The notes: generated from the sequence alone by a model not told the origin. A DNA stretch of 64,000 bases from Azorhizobium caulinodans ORS 571 (GCF_000010525.1 NC_009937.1:5298001-5362000); one strand, 5' to 3'; shown: positions 9,706 to 22,274, counted from the first letter of the stretch. Numbers and translations: made by a program.

Positions 9706-10020
9706 CGAGCCGCGCTCCAACCTGATGGCAAGTTGTCGTTCTGCACTGCGGTTTGCCGACGAAATGCCGTGCGCGCAATGCAGTAAGCCTTGGGGGCGGC
9801 ACCCTAGGAGTGGCCCGGAAGCGTGTCAACGCCGATGCCGGACCTTGGAGCGCGCCAAAGCAGCGCCCCGGACACGCCTCTGGCTGCCCCTGGCAACTTC
9901 ATTCGTACACGAATGATACTGCACCGCAAGCAATCGAGATGCTGCGAGGCCACGCTTCCGCTCCGCGGTTCGCGGGCGGCTCACCCCCGCGCCTGCCGGG
10001 CCGCCGTTCGCTGCGACGGC
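9706..10020. other. 315-base intergenic region upstream of etfB, no gene seen
   Basis: This stretch separates the etfB start from the end of the HlyD-type gene; both neighbours read leftward. Frames crossing it are Arg/Pro-rich shadows. It must hold the promoter of the etf cluster and any terminator of the secretion genes, but I could not single out a convincing site in it. Confidence 0.5.
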
Positions 10021-11469
10021 CTATTTCTCTCGCAGCGACTTGGTGACGGCATCCACAAGCGGACGCGTGAGATAGCTCAGGACCGTGCGCTCCCCGGTGC
10101 CGATCACCACCTCCGCCGGCATGCCGGGGCGCAGGCGGGCCTTCATGTCCTCGGGAATGTCGGTCTTGGCCACCGCCACCACCGCCTGGAAATAGGGCTG
10201 CTTCGTCGCCTCATCCACCAGCCGGTCCGGCGAGACCGAGCGCAGTTCGCCGAGGATCAGCGGCGTGGTGCGGGAATGGAAGGCGGTGAAGCGCACCTCG
10301 ACGCCTGTGATGCCGTCGTGCAGCCGGTCCACGTCGGTGGGCGCCACCTGCGCGTCCACGATCAGTTCGTCGTTCTGCGGCACGATCTCCAGCAGGGTGT
10401 CGCCCGGCTTCACCACCGCACCGATGGTGTAGATGCGCGGATTGATGTTCTGCACCACGCCGGCCCGCGGGGCGCGGATGTCCACGCGCTTGAGCACGTT
10501 CTCCGACACCGCGAGCTTCTCGGTCACGTCGGAAATCTTCTGTCGGGTCTCCACCATCTGCTGCGCCACATCCTCCTGCTGCTTCTGGAGCAGTTGCTGG
10601 ATCTGCAGCTTCATCTCGCCGATGGTGTTCTGCGCCTTGGCGGCATCTGCCGTGTTGCGGCCGACGAGACCCTGAAGGCGGGCCTTCTCGCGCTGGAGCT
10701 CCGCGAGGCGGGGCTTGGAGACGAGCCCCTTGTCACTCAGCGACCGGATGCCCGTGAGTTCGTCCTCGATATAGAAGAGCTGGCTGTCCAGCGCCTCGCG
10801 CTCGCGCTTCAGGCCGTCGATCTCCGTCTCGCCCTGCCGGGCGCGGCTGTTCAGGATGTCGATCTGGCCGTTGAGCGAGGCCTTGCGGTCCCGGAACTGG
10901 GCGCGCTGGTCGGCGATGACCGAGCGTACCAGCGGTTCGTTCTCCCGCGCCAGCAGCGCTGCGGGAAAGACGACGGTGTCCGCCTGCGCCCGCTCCGCCT
11001 CCAGCCGCGCCTCGGTCGCCTGCAACGTGTCGAGCTGACCGCGCAGGGCGGCGTAGTTGGACTGGGAGCTGGTGGGGTCGAGGCGGAACAGCAGGTCGCC
11101 CGCCTTCACGCTCTCGCCGTCCTTCACGTCGATTTCGACGATGATGCCGCCCTCGAGGTGCTGCACCACCTGCCGCTTGCTCTCCACCGAGACGACGCCG
11201 TTGGCGATGATCGCACTGTCGATATTGGCCAGCGCCGCCCAGGCGCCGCCGATGCCGAAGGTGAGGAAGATAAGGCCATAGCCAATGGCGGCGACACGAC
11301 GCATGTCGCTCTTCACCTCCGGCGGCGGCGCGCTGAAATCGAGCCGGGTCGGATTGGCGGGCGGCAAGGCGGGCGTCGAGACCGGCGCCGGCGCGAGGGA
11401 GGACGACGGAGGGGTCGGAGAGGCCGGGGGCTTGGCGCCGGCATTGGGCGTGATGGCGGTGTCGCTCAT
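10021..11469 (-). CDS. Type I secretion membrane-fusion protein (HlyD/PrtE family)
   Basis: 482 residues. Residues 1-50 are a Pro/Ala/Ser-rich cytoplasmic tail, 59-80 one transmembrane segment, then the HlyD periplasmic body: lipoyl-like half (VVQHLEGGIIVEIDVKDGESVKAGD), a long coiled coil (about 130-310) and the closing half-motif RAPRAGVVQNI plus beta-barrel. It bridges the inner-membrane ABC exporter to an outer-membrane TolC-type channel. It follows the ABC gene by ten bases on the same strand. Neither a TolC nor an RTX substrate gene is present in the window. Confidence 0.93.
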   Translation of the reverse strand: MSDTAITPNAGAKPPASPTPPSSSLAPAPVSTPALPPANPTRLDFSAPPPEVKSDMRRVAAIGYGLIFLTFGIGGAWAALANIDSAIIANGVVSVESKRQVVQHLEGGIIVEIDVKDGESVKAGDLLFRLDPTSSQSNYAALRGQLDTLQATEARLEAERAQADTVVFPAALLARENEPLVRSVIADQRAQFRDRKASLNGQIDILNSRARQGETEIDGLKREREALDSQLFYIEDELTGIRSLSDKGLVSKPRLAELQREKARLQGLVGRNTADAAKAQNTIGEMKLQIQQLLQKQQEDVAQQMVETRQKISDVTEKLAVSENVLKRVDIRAPRAGVVQNINPRIYTIGAVVKPGDTLLEIVPQNDELIVDAQVAPTDVDRLHDGITGVEVRFTAFHSRTTPLILGELRSVSPDRLVDEATKQPYFQAVVAVAKTDIPEDMKARLRPGMPAEVVIGTGERTVLSYLTRPLVDAVTKSLREK

Positions 11470-11479
11470 GACCGTCTCC

Positions 11480-13243
11480 TCACGCCCCCGCCGCCGTGGC
11501 GGCGCCCTGCGCCGGCGTCGCGCCCGGCTGCACGAGGCGCGGCCCCAGCAGCTTGGCGATCACCTCGTCGCGGGGGCCGAAGCCGTGGGCTGCGCCCTCG
11601 TTCAGCAGCAGCACCACGTCGCACAGGCTGAGCGTGTTGGTCTTGTGGGTGATGAGCACCACGGTGCGACCGGCCGCCTTCAGCGCCTGCACCGCCTGGA
11701 TGAGCGCCTGTTCGCCCGCGGCATCGAGACTGGCGTTGGGCTCGTCGAGCACGATCAGCGCGGGCAGGCCGTAAAGGGCCCGGGCGAGCGCGATGCGCTG
11801 GCGCTGCCCGCCGGACAGGGCGGCACCCGCCTCGCCGATCTCCGTATTGTAGCCGTTGGGCAGGCGCTGGATCATCTCGTGCGTACCGGCCATCTGGGCC
11901 GCCTGCACCACCTTGGCATCGTCGCGCGCCCCGAAGCGGGCGATGTTGTCGGCAATCGAGCCGGCAAACAGCTCCACATCCTGCGGCAGGTAGCCGAGAT
12001 GCGAGCCCAGCTGCTCGGGGTCCCAGTGGCGCAGGTCCGACCCGTCGAGGCGCACCGAACCGGCGCTCGGCTGCCAGACCCCCACCAGCAGGCGGGCGAG
12101 GGAGGACTTGCCCGCCGCACTCGGGCCAATGACGCCCAGCACCTTGCCGGCGGGCACCGCGAAGCTGACGCCGCGCAGGACCGGAAACTCGGTACCGGGC
12201 GCATGGGCGATGAGATTCTCCACCTGGAGGTCGCCGCGCGGATCGGGCAGGCGCAGGCGCGGCGGCGGGGCAGGGAGGGTGCGCAGCATGTCCTGAACCC
12301 GGTCGAAGGCCGAGCGCATGTTCACCAGCGTCTTCCAGTTGCCGATGGCCACCTCGATGGGCTGGATGCAGCGGCCCACGATGATGGACCCGGCGATCAT
12401 CATGCCCGGCGAAATCTCGCGATTGATGGCGAGATAGGCGCCGAGGCCGAGGATCAGGCTCTGCATGAACATGCGGTTGAAGCGCGTCGCCGCCATGAGG
12501 AGGCCGGCCCGGTCGGAGGCCACCGCATGCCAGCCGAGGGCGCCCGCGTGGTTGCGCGCCCAGCGCGCGCGCAGGCTCTCGACCATGCCCATCGCATGAA
12601 GGACTTCCGCATTGCGGAAGGTGGTGGTGGCCTGGTTGGCGGCGGCGATGTTCGCCTTCGTCGCCTGATCCAGCAGCGGTCGGGTCGCCCGGTCGTTGGC
12701 GAAGGCGAGAAGGCCGGAGATGACGCAGCTCAGGAGCGCGATGAGGCCGTACCAGGGGCTCAGCGCCAATGCGAAGGCTATGTAGATGGGCACCCACGGC
12801 AGGTCGCACAGAGAGACGAGCCCGGCGCCGGTGAAGAATTCGCGCACCGTGTCGGTGTCGCGCAGGGCCTGCGTGTGGCCCGAGGACGGCCGGCGCAGGC
12901 TGGCGCGCTGCACCGCGTTGAACACGTGGGCATTCACCTCCTCGTCGAACCGGAGGCCGGCCCGCACGAGAATGCCGGTGCGCAGGGATTCCAGCGCCGA
13001 GGCCACGGCATAGAGCACCGCCACGAGGACGGTCAGCACCCCCAGCGTCGCGAGGTTGCGGCTGCTCAGAACCCGGTCATAGACCTGCATCATGTAGAGC
13101 GGCCCGGTGAGCCCGAGCACGTTGATGAACAGACTGAAGACCGCCGCTCCCACAAGTCCCGGCCGGGCGGCCCGCAAGGCGGCATTCAGCGCCGTATCGG
13201 CCTTCGGCGCCAAAAGGCGCTGCCGCATCTGAGCCAGAGACAT
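11480..13243 (-). CDS. Type I secretion ABC transporter (PrtD/AprD family)
   Basis: 587 residues from the ATG at 13243, which has a GGGGGAAG ribosome-binding site; the longer frame to 13306 has no such support. The N-terminal half is a six-helix ABC transmembrane domain; the C-terminal ATPase has Walker A GPSAAGKS, signature [15 protein letters not shown] and Walker B LIVLDEPN. There is no C39 peptidase domain, so it resembles protease/lipase/RTX exporters such as PrtD rather than bacteriocin exporters. Paired with the HlyD-type gene downstream. Substrate unknown. Confidence 0.93.
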   Translation of the reverse strand: MSLAQMRQRLLAPKADTALNAALRAARPGLVGAAVFSLFINVLGLTGPLYMMQVYDRVLSSRNLATLGVLTVLVAVLYAVASALESLRTGILVRAGLRFDEEVNAHVFNAVQRASLRRPSSGHTQALRDTDTVREFFTGAGLVSLCDLPWVPIYIAFALALSPWYGLIALLSCVISGLLAFANDRATRPLLDQATKANIAAANQATTTFRNAEVLHAMGMVESLRARWARNHAGALGWHAVASDRAGLLMAATRFNRMFMQSLILGLGAYLAINREISPGMMIAGSIIVGRCIQPIEVAIGNWKTLVNMRSAFDRVQDMLRTLPAPPPRLRLPDPRGDLQVENLIAHAPGTEFPVLRGVSFAVPAGKVLGVIGPSAAGKSSLARLLVGVWQPSAGSVRLDGSDLRHWDPEQLGSHLGYLPQDVELFAGSIADNIARFGARDDAKVVQAAQMAGTHEMIQRLPNGYNTEIGEAGAALSGGQRQRIALARALYGLPALIVLDEPNASLDAAGEQALIQAVQALKAAGRTVVLITHKTNTLSLCDVVLLLNEGAAHGFGPRDEVIAKLLGPRLVQPGATPAQGAATAAGA

Positions 13244-13443
13244 CACTTCCCCCACGCATGAGCCGACTGCCCGCCAATGCCTCACCCCGGCACTGGCACG
13301 CCGCAAGCGGTAGCCGGTTCGCGGCGATCCTATCGCGGTTCCATCCTGCCGTCATCGCGCGGCACTCTTCCGCCGCGGGCAAAAAGCCTACTAAATGGGG
13401 CGAAGGCGCATGCTGCGTCGCGAAGACAAAAACAGGGTGGAAC

Positions 13444-16239
<2,796 letters not shown>

Positions 16240-16317
16240 GGCGGACGCCGACCATCGTTCTTGCGACAGGGCGCCGGCAAATCTTGCCTCTCCCCCCCTG
16301 ATCGCTTAAGACGCACC

Positions 16318-16346
16318 AAAGGCCCCGGACCCAAAGCCGGGGCTTT
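16318..16346 (+). terminator. Rho-independent terminator after ppc
   Basis: GCCCCGG (16322-16328) pairs with CCGGGGC (16337-16343) around an 8-base loop and is followed by TTT; flanking A and T bases extend the stem with a bulge. It lies between ppc and purA. Confidence 0.7.
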
Positions 16347-16412
16347 CCTGTGTTCGCGGCCCGCACGGGCCACGGCTCCTTCCCGGGGCCGGTAGCTGGA
16401 GGACCCCACACC

Positions 16413-17705
16413 GTGGCCAACGTGGTCGTGGTCGGCTCGCAATGGGGCGACGAAGGTAAAGGCAAAATCGTCGACTGGCTCTCGGAGCAGGCCGACGTCG
16501 TGGTGCGCTTCCAGGGCGGGCATAACGCCGGCCACACGCTGGTGGTGGATGGCGTCACCTACAAGCTCTCGCTGCTGCCCTCGGGCGTGGTGCGTCCGGG
16601 CAAGCTGTCGGTGATCGGCAATGGCGTGGTCCTCGACCCGCAGGCGCTGGTCGACGAACTCGCGCGCCTCGAATCGCAGGGCGTGCATGTGGGGCCGGAC
16701 CGGCTGCGCATCGCCGAGAATACCCCGCTGATCCTGCCGCTGCATCGCGAACTCGACGCTCTGCGCGAGAACGCCAGCGAAGGCACCCGGATCGGCACCA
16801 CCAAGCGCGGCATCGGCCCCGCCTATGAGGACAAGGTCGGCCGCCGGGCCATCCGCCTCGTGGATCTGGTGGATCCCAAGGCGCTCCCCGCCAAGGTGGA
16901 GCGCCTGCTGACCCATCACAATCTCATCCGCCGCGGCCTCGGCGTGGAGGAAGTGAACCCGCAGGCGCTGGTGGACGAGCTGCTCGCCCTGGCGCCCAAG
17001 GTTCTGCCTTACATGGACCGGGTGTGGGAGCTGCTCGACAAGGCCCGCAAGGACGGCAAGAAGATCCTGTTCGAGGGCGCGCAGGGCGCGCTGCTCGATA
17101 TCGATCACGGCACCTACCCCTATGTGACCTCGTCCAACACGGTGGCCTCCTCGGCGGCCGGCGGCTCGGGCGTCGGTCCGGGGGCGCTGGACTATGTGCT
17201 GGGCATCACCAAGGCCTACACCACCCGCGTCGGCGAAGGCCCCTTCCCGACCGAGCTCACCGACGAAGTCGGCAAGACGCTCGGCACCAAGGGCCGCGAG
17301 TTCGGCGTGGTGACGGGCCGCCCCCGCCGCTGCGGCTGGTTCGACGCGGTGCTGGTGCGCCAGACGGTCCGCACCTGCGGCATCCACGGCATCGCGCTGA
17401 CCAAGCTCGACGTGCTGGACGGTTTCGACGAGATCAAGGTGTGCGTCGGCTACAAGCTCGACGGCAAGGAGATCGACTATTTCCCCTCCGAAATGGGCGC
17501 GCAGGCGCGGGTCGAGCCGATCTACGAGACCATCGAGGGCTGGACGGACTCCACCGCCGGCGCCCGCTCCTGGGCGGACCTGCCGGCCGAGGCGGTCAAG
17601 TATGTCCGCTGGCTGGAGGAACTGATCGGTTGCCCGGTCGCCGTGCTGTCGACGAGCCCGGAACGGAATGACACGATCCTCGTGCACAATCCTTTCCAGG
17701 CTTAA
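16413..17705 (+). CDS. purA: Adenylosuccinate synthetase
   Basis: 430 residues from GTG 16413, preceded by CTGGAGGA; this gives the usual N-terminus [18 protein letters not shown] containing the GTP/IMP-binding loop. Other family motifs are [48 protein letters not shown] (in part) and [12 protein letters not shown]. It joins IMP and aspartate in AMP synthesis. The next gene starts 36 bases after its stop and is probably cotranscribed. Confidence 0.97.
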   Translation: MANVVVVGSQWGDEGKGKIVDWLSEQADVVVRFQGGHNAGHTLVVDGVTYKLSLLPSGVVRPGKLSVIGNGVVLDPQALVDELARLESQGVHVGPDRLRIAENTPLILPLHRELDALRENASEGTRIGTTKRGIGPAYEDKVGRRAIRLVDLVDPKALPAKVERLLTHHNLIRRGLGVEEVNPQALVDELLALAPKVLPYMDRVWELLDKARKDGKKILFEGAQGALLDIDHGTYPYVTSSNTVASSAAGGSGVGPGALDYVLGITKAYTTRVGEGPFPTELTDEVGKTLGTKGREFGVVTGRPRRCGWFDAVLVRQTVRTCGIHGIALTKLDVLDGFDEIKVCVGYKLDGKEIDYFPSEMGAQARVEPIYETIEGWTDSTAGARSWADLPAEAVKYVRWLEELIGCPVAVLSTSPERNDTILVHNPFQA

Positions 17706-17741
17706 CCCTAGTTTTGTGATTTAAGGCAAAGCTCCCGCCCC

Positions 17742-19094
17742 ATGGCTGATTATTACCCGCTCCTGGTGCGCGCGATCTCCGGTCTTCCGCAGAACACGGC
17801 GGAAGCGCGAAAGGTCGTGTACGACCGGGCGCGGGCAGCCCTTCTCAAGCAGTTGCGCAGCGTCGATCCCCCGCTCCCCGAGGGCGAGATCGGACGCGAG
17901 CGCCTCTCGCTTGAGGAAGCCATCCGGCGGATCGAAAAGGAATATGTCGGGGACGCCCCGGAGGCGGCACCGCCCGCTCCCCCGCCGTCCCCGGCTCCGC
18001 GCCCGCCCCGTCCCGAGGCGGCGCCCCACGCCCCGCTCAATCCGCGCCGCCCGGCAAGCCCCGACCAGCCGCCTGAGCCGGTGCGCGCCGGTGCCTCCAA
18101 GCCCGCTTTCGTGCGTCCCGCCCCCGGCTCCGTGCCGGAAGACGAGACCACGGTCATCCGCGATGCGGAGCCGACCGGCGGTGCAGAACCCTCCGGCGAT
18201 GCCCCCGCCGACGAGCGCCGGCCGCGGGTCGGCCGCGCCACGGTGCGCAACCGCAACGGTGCCGATGCGGCGCCCGAGACCGGTGGCAAGGGCAAGCGCA
18301 TCGCCATCTTCGCCGGCATTTCGCTGGTGCTGCTGGGCGGCATCGGCGTCGCCATCTGGAAGCACAGCGCCATTGCCGCGCTGTTCGGCGAGCGGCCGCA
18401 GCAGCAGGCCGCGCCGAGCGCGCCTCCCGCGACGCCCGATCAGCCCAAGAGCACCGACCGCGTGACGCAGGCCGGCGGCGCCGCCCGTCCTGCCCAGCCG
18501 GCGCAGGCCCCGCGGGCGCCCGGACAGGCCACCACGACCCGCGCCCTGCTGTTCGAGGAAAGCCCGGGCAACGCCCAGCAGATCCAGCAGTTCGAGGGCA
18601 CCGTCACCTGGAAGACAGAGACCGTCTCGGGTGGCCCCGGCCAGCCGCCGGACATCGGCATCCGGGCGGAGATCCAGATCCCCGAGCGCAAGATCAACGT
18701 GAGCTTCACGCTGCGCCGGAACCTCGACCAGACGCTGCCGGCCTCGCACACCATCGAGATCAATTTCGCGCTGCCGCCCGACTTCCCCTATGGCGGCGTG
18801 GCCAACGTGCCGGTGGTGCGGGTGAAGCAGACCGAGAGCGCGCAGGGCGCCCCCCTCGCCGGCCTGTCGGTGAAGGTGAGTTCCACCTCCTTCCTCGTCG
18901 GCCTGTCGGCGGCGCAGGTGGACAAGGAGCGCAACCTCCAGCTCCTCCAGACCCGGCCGTGGATCGACATCCCGATCGTCTACACCAACAACAAGCGGGC
19001 CATCATCGCCTTCGACAAGGGCGCGGCGGGCACGCAGGCCTTCCAGGACGCCTTCTCCGCCTGGGGCGAACTCTACAAGGGCGACGGCGGCTGA
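17742..19094 (+). CDS. Conserved membrane protein of unknown function downstream of purA
   Basis: 450 residues. Residues 1-70 form a soluble helical region (starting MADYYPLLVRAISGLP) that is conserved in rhizobial proteins as I recall them; 72-180 are Pro/Ala-rich and disordered; 186-207 are a single transmembrane helix; 210-265 are again low-complexity; and 270-450 form a compact, probably periplasmic beta-rich domain. No catalytic motif is recognised. The layout (cytoplasmic sensor-like domain, linker, one helix, extracytoplasmic domain) resembles an envelope sensor or anti-sigma-type protein, but that is only a shape comparison. The gap to purA is 36 bases, and a strong terminator follows. 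Confidence 0.75.
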   Translation: MADYYPLLVRAISGLPQNTAEARKVVYDRARAALLKQLRSVDPPLPEGEIGRERLSLEEAIRRIEKEYVGDAPEAAPPAPPPSPAPRPPRPEAAPHAPLNPRRPASPDQPPEPVRAGASKPAFVRPAPGSVPEDETTVIRDAEPTGGAEPSGDAPADERRPRVGRATVRNRNGADAAPETGGKGKRIAIFAGISLVLLGGIGVAIWKHSAIAALFGERPQQQAAPSAPPATPDQPKSTDRVTQAGGAARPAQPAQAPRAPGQATTTRALLFEESPGNAQQIQQFEGTVTWKTETVSGGPGQPPDIGIRAEIQIPERKINVSFTLRRNLDQTLPASHTIEINFALPPDFPYGGVANVPVVRVKQTESAQGAPLAGLSVKVSSTSFLVGLSAAQVDKERNLQLLQTRPWIDIPIVYTNNKRAIIAFDKGAAGTQAFQDAFSAWGELYKGDGG

Positions 19095-19125
19095 CCGCCG
19101 GCCCCTTTCGAAGCCGGAAAGCAGA

Positions 19126-19158
19126 ACGCCCGCGCTCCTTCCGGACCGCGGGCGTTTT
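19126..19158 (+). terminator. Rho-independent terminator after the purA-linked gene
   Basis: ACGCCCGCG (19126-19134) and CGCGGGCGT (19147-19155) form a perfect 9-bp stem with a 12-base loop, ending in TTTT. It separates the rightward purA unit from convergent secB and may serve both. Confidence 0.88.
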
Positions 19159-19205
19159 CATCTCTGGCAGGACCCGGGCGGCTGCGCCGCCCGGACGGGC
19201 CGGGC

Positions 19206-19688
19206 TCAGGCCTGGCCGGCGGTCTGCAGGTTCTGGGCTTCGGCCATCATGCGCTGCTGGTAGAGCGCGGCGAAGTCCACCGGATCGATCATCAGCGGGG
19301 GGAAGCCGCCGCCGCGCACCGCGTCCGCCACGATCTGGCGGGCGAAGGGGAAGAGCAGGCGCGGGCACTCGATGAGCACCACCGGCTGGAGGCTCTGCTC
19401 CGGCACGTTCATGAGACGGAAGATGCCGCCATAGGTCAGGTCGAAGGCAAACAGGGTGTTGCCCTGGACGGCCGCGCCGCCCTCGATCTTGAGCTCGACC
19501 TCGAACTCGCCGGGCGCCAGCGGGCGGGCGTTCACATTGATCTGGATGTTGACGTCGGGCTGACCCTGCGGCGCGCCGAGCGAGCGGGGCGCATTGGGAT
19601 TCTCGAACGAGAAATCCTTGATGTACTGAACGAGCACGTTGAGCGCCGGCGCCGTGTTATCGGTCGGGCTGCCATTCTGCGTCGCCAT
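19206..19688 (-). CDS. secB: Protein-export chaperone SecB
   Basis: 160 residues from the ATG at 19688, with AGGAGA upstream; the frame to 19745 lacks support. SecB holds preproteins unfolded for SecA. Recognised sequence: [19 protein letters not shown] at the N-terminus, [13 protein letters not shown], and the region [25 protein letters not shown]. In many alphaproteobacteria secB lies near the origin, consistent with the parAB cluster 40 kb away. Confidence 0.96.
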   Translation of the reverse strand: MATQNGSPTDNTAPALNVLVQYIKDFSFENPNAPRSLGAPQGQPDVNIQINVNARPLAPGEFEVELKIEGGAAVQGNTLFAFDLTYGGIFRLMNVPEQSLQPVVLIECPRLLFPFARQIVADAVRGGGFPPLMIDPVDFAALYQQRMMAEAQNLQTAGQA

Positions 19689-19803
19689 GCTTATCTCCTG
19701 TGAGTTCCGGCGTACCAAGGCCAAGGGTCGCGCGGTCGCTACCATGCCCGGTGGCGGGCGGCAACCGGACGACCCGGTATTCGCTACAGTTCAATTGTCT
19801 CGG

Positions 19804-20046
19804 TCAGGCGACAGCCTCGGGGTGCCCCAAGCGCACGCCTGAGAAGTTCCATCGGCTCAGCGAACAGCCGGTATGCGCGGTGGCGTGAGAGAACATCGCC
19901 GCAGCGCCGTCGGAGTACTCCTTGCTGGGAATGACCCGCCCGTGGCACTCGAGACAGCGAAACAGGTGCCCCTTCGGTAACTCGAGCGCCTGCTCGATAT
20001 TGATTTCGAGCCAAACCGTGTCGACCTTGATTTGCGCGCTTTGCAT
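19804..20046 (-). CDS. Small Cys/His-rich protein, possible zinc ribbon, unknown function
   Basis: 80 residues from the ATG at 20046, which has a GGGGGGAG ribosome-binding site 5-12 bases upstream; a longer frame to 20103 would overlap the divergent gene and has no such site. The middle reads LFRCLECHGRVIPSKEY and the end HATAHTGC, giving Cys-x2-Cys plus His-x3-His-x2-Cys, a plausible zinc-binding set. No family recognised. It is divergent from the SDHAF4-like gene with only 50 bases between starts. The coding call rests on the ribosome-binding site and the non-random composition. Confidence 0.65.
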   Translation of the reverse strand: MQSAQIKVDTVWLEINIEQALELPKGHLFRCLECHGRVIPSKEYSDGAAAMFSHATAHTGCSLSRWNFSGVRLGHPEAVA

Positions 20047-20096
20047 GTGCTCCCCCCGGAACAGATCGGCGTATATTCGCAGGATAGGAGCATGCC

Positions 20097-20300
20097 ATGG
20101 CAAATGACGAGACCCCGACCCCCACGGCCCCCCGCAAGGATCTGAGCCCGGCCGCCCAGCGGGCGCTCGCCGAGGCGGAGGCCCGGCGCGCCGCCATCGA
20201 TGCGGCGGCGAACCTGCCGAAGGAGATCAACGGGCGCGGCGGCAAGGAGCCGGTGCGCTATGGGGACTGGGAAGTGGGCGGCATCGCCAGCGACTTCTGA
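20097..20300 (+). CDS. DUF1674 protein, succinate dehydrogenase assembly factor 4-like
   Basis: 67 residues. The C-terminus RGGKEPVRYGDWEVGGIASDF (shown here in part as EPVRYGDWE and IASDF) is the DUF1674/SDHAF4 signature; the mitochondrial homologue binds the flavinylated SdhA subunit and promotes its assembly with SdhB. In alphaproteobacteria it is a small stand-alone gene, as here. A perfect hairpin follows. Family call is good; the assembly role in bacteria is extrapolated from mitochondria. Confidence 0.85.
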   Translation: MANDETPTPTAPRKDLSPAAQRALAEAEARRAAIDAAANLPKEINGRGGKEPVRYGDWEVGGIASDF

Positions 20301-20312
20301 TCGCCTGCGCAG

Positions 20313-20337
20313 ACGGAGCCGGGACACCCGGCTCCGT
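20313..20337. terminator. Perfect hairpin between convergent DUF1674 gene and uppP
   Basis: ACGGAGCCGGG (20313-20323) pairs with CCCGGCTCCGT (20327-20337) around a 3-base loop. There is no T-run on either strand; the position between convergent genes suggests a bidirectional terminator. Confidence 0.5.
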
Positions 20338-20353
20338 GCTCAAGACCGGGATG

Positions 20354-21160
20354 TCAGTGGCCGAGATACAGGGCGATGAGGCTGACGCCGCCGATGAGAA
20401 TGCGCCACCAGCCGAACACCGCGTAGCCGTGCCGCGACACGAAATCGAGCAGCGTGCGGATGACCAGCAGCGCCGCGCAGAAGGCGGCGACAAAGCCCAC
20501 CGCGATCAGCAGGCCATCGTCCATCGACAGCGCGTTGCGGTTCTTCCAGAAGTCATAGACGAACGCCCCCAGCATGGTGGGCAAGGCGAGGAAGAAGGAG
20601 AATTCCGCCGCCGAGCGCTTGTCCGCGCCAAGCACCATGGCACCGACGATGGTCGAGCCCGAGCGCGACATGCCGGGAATGAGGGCAAGGCACTGGAAGA
20701 AGCCGATGCCGAGCGCCGTCGTCAGCGGAAAGCCCATGGCGTTGTTGAAGCGCGGCTTGAACGGGATGCGGTCCAGCAGCACCAGCACGATACCGCCGAA
20801 GATCAGCGCCGCGCAGACCACCTTGGGGCTCTCGAACAGCACCTCCTTGATGAAGCCGTGCAGCGCCACGCCGATGATGGCCGCCGGCAGGAAGGCCAAC
20901 ACGATGCCAATGACGAAGCGGCGCGCGCCAGGGCTCGTGGGCAGTTGCACCGCCACGCGCAGGAAGCGCTGGAAATAGACCACCAGGATCGCCAGCACGG
21001 CGCCCAGCTGGATCAGGACCTCGAAGGTCTTGCCGGTGCTCTCGAAGCCGATGAAGTGGGCGGCGAGCAGGAGATGGGCGGTGGAGGAGACCGGGATGAA
21101 CTCGGTCAGTCCCTCGAGCAGGCCGAGAACGAGGGCTTCCATCAGGGTGCCGAGGGTCAT
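20354..21160 (-). CDS. uppP: Undecaprenyl-diphosphatase
   Basis: 268 residues from the ATG at 21160; the frame upstream to 21241 is Cys/Arg-rich and unlike the family. UppP (BacA) is an integral membrane phosphatase that recycles undecaprenyl diphosphate for peptidoglycan and other glycan synthesis and gives bacitracin tolerance. The two signature regions are intact: [18 protein letters not shown] near the N-terminus and [16 protein letters not shown] around residue 160, with about eight hydrophobic segments. It is divergent from fzlA. Confidence 0.96.
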   Translation of the reverse strand: MTLGTLMEALVLGLLEGLTEFIPVSSTAHLLLAAHFIGFESTGKTFEVLIQLGAVLAILVVYFQRFLRVAVQLPTSPGARRFVIGIVLAFLPAAIIGVALHGFIKEVLFESPKVVCAALIFGGIVLVLLDRIPFKPRFNNAMGFPLTTALGIGFFQCLALIPGMSRSGSTIVGAMVLGADKRSAAEFSFFLALPTMLGAFVYDFWKNRNALSMDDGLLIAVGFVAAFCAALLVIRTLLDFVSRHGYAVFGWWRILIGGVSLIALYLGH

Positions 21161-21426
21161 GGGGGCTTTGGTTCCGCAGAAGGGCACGGGAAACGCGCCG
21201 CAGCCGGCGCGGCGGCATCCTGTCGTCTCGGGCGGACGCATGCAATCTCAGGCTGAAAGCGGCGCCGACCGACGCAACGTCAGCCTGTGGAAATGCATGA
21301 ACCATGTTGCGGCATTGCCACAACGCTGCCGCGAATGGCGTCTTGCGGCGCCCGGCGAACGTCTTTAGACCGTGTGGAAACGGAGCGGCCACAAGGTTTC
21401 CGTAACGCCGGCCGGATCTTCTTCCC

Positions 21427-22119
21427 TTGATACAGCTCTATCATCACCCCTTCTGCCCGCATTCGCGTTTCATCCGCCTGCTCCTGGCCGAATATGGAAT
21501 CGAGCCCGAGCTGATCGAGGTGCGCGTGTGGGAGCGCGATCCGGACTTTCTCGCCCTCAACCCGGCCAACGAGACCCCGGTGCTGACGGAAGAGCATGTG
21601 CCCTCGGCGCCCGGTGCCTCCATCATCGCCGAATATCTGGACGAGACGCGCGGCCTTGCGCTCGCCGACCGACGGCTTCTGCCGCACGCGCCGCTGGAGC
21701 GCATCGAGGTGCGCCGGCTGGTGGCGTGGTTCCACGAGAAGATGTTCCTCGACGTCACCGAACATCTGGTGCGCGAGCGCATCTACAAGCGCTACATGCG
21801 GGCCAATCAGGGCGGCGGGCCGCCGGACGCCACGGCGCTGCGCGCGGCGCGCTCCAACATCCGCTATCATCTGAAATACATCGGGTGGCTCGCCAAGGCG
21901 CGGAACTGGCTCGCCGGCGAGCGTCTCACCCACGCGGATCTGGCGGCGGCCGCCCATCTCTCCGTCGCCGATTATCTGGGCGATGTGCCGTGGGACGAGG
22001 ACGAGGACGCCAAGGCCTGGTACGCGCGGGTGAAGTCCCGCCCGACCTTCCGCGGCATCCTGGCCGACACCATGCCCGGCATGCCGCCCTCCGCGACCTA
22101 TACGGACCTCGATTTCTGA
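21427..22119 (+). CDS. fzlA: FtsZ-binding protein FzlA (glutathione S-transferase fold)
   Basis: 230 residues starting at TTG 21427, the only start that gives the family N-terminus IQLYHHPFCPHSRFIRLLLAE. The GST core has NPANETPVL and a C-terminal helical domain with NWLAGERLTHADLAAAAHLS; the last residues, PSATYTDLDF, match the conserved C-terminal tail of alphaproteobacterial FzlA rather than a catalytic GST. In Caulobacter FzlA binds FtsZ filaments and is needed for constriction. The neighbourhood (uppP, queG, SDR gene) is also the common one for fzlA. Likely not an enzyme. Confidence 0.82.
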   Translation: MIQLYHHPFCPHSRFIRLLLAEYGIEPELIEVRVWERDPDFLALNPANETPVLTEEHVPSAPGASIIAEYLDETRGLALADRRLLPHAPLERIEVRRLVAWFHEKMFLDVTEHLVRERIYKRYMRANQGGGPPDATALRAARSNIRYHLKYIGWLAKARNWLAGERLTHADLAAAAHLSVADYLGDVPWDEDEDAKAWYARVKSRPTFRGILADTMPGMPPSATYTDLDF

Positions 22120-22156
22120 TCGGGGTGGGCGCGGCTTCTGACAAGTCTTGCGTCTG

Positions 22157-22274
22157 TCCCCTCCCCAGCCCTCCCCCGCAAGCGGGAGAGGGAGCGAGGT
22201 CACGCGTGTGCAACGTTGTCACGCACAGCACGGTAAAAGCCCTCTCCCGCTTGCGGGGAAGGGTTGGGAAGGGG
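22157..22274. repeat. 118-bp long inverted repeat (REP/RIME-like intergenic palindrome)
   Basis: Arms 22157-22192 and 22240-22274 are reverse complements over 35 bases with three mismatches; each arm also contains the small palindrome CCCGCAAGCGGG. The 47-base centre has a further dyad (GCGTG...CACGC around CAACGTTG). The element fills the gap between fzlA and queG. Read as protein it gives the PSPASGRG / PLPLAGKGW peptides often seen when such intergenic repeats are mis-annotated as coding, and it lies upstream of the queG start. No second copy was seen in this window. Confidence 0.8.
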
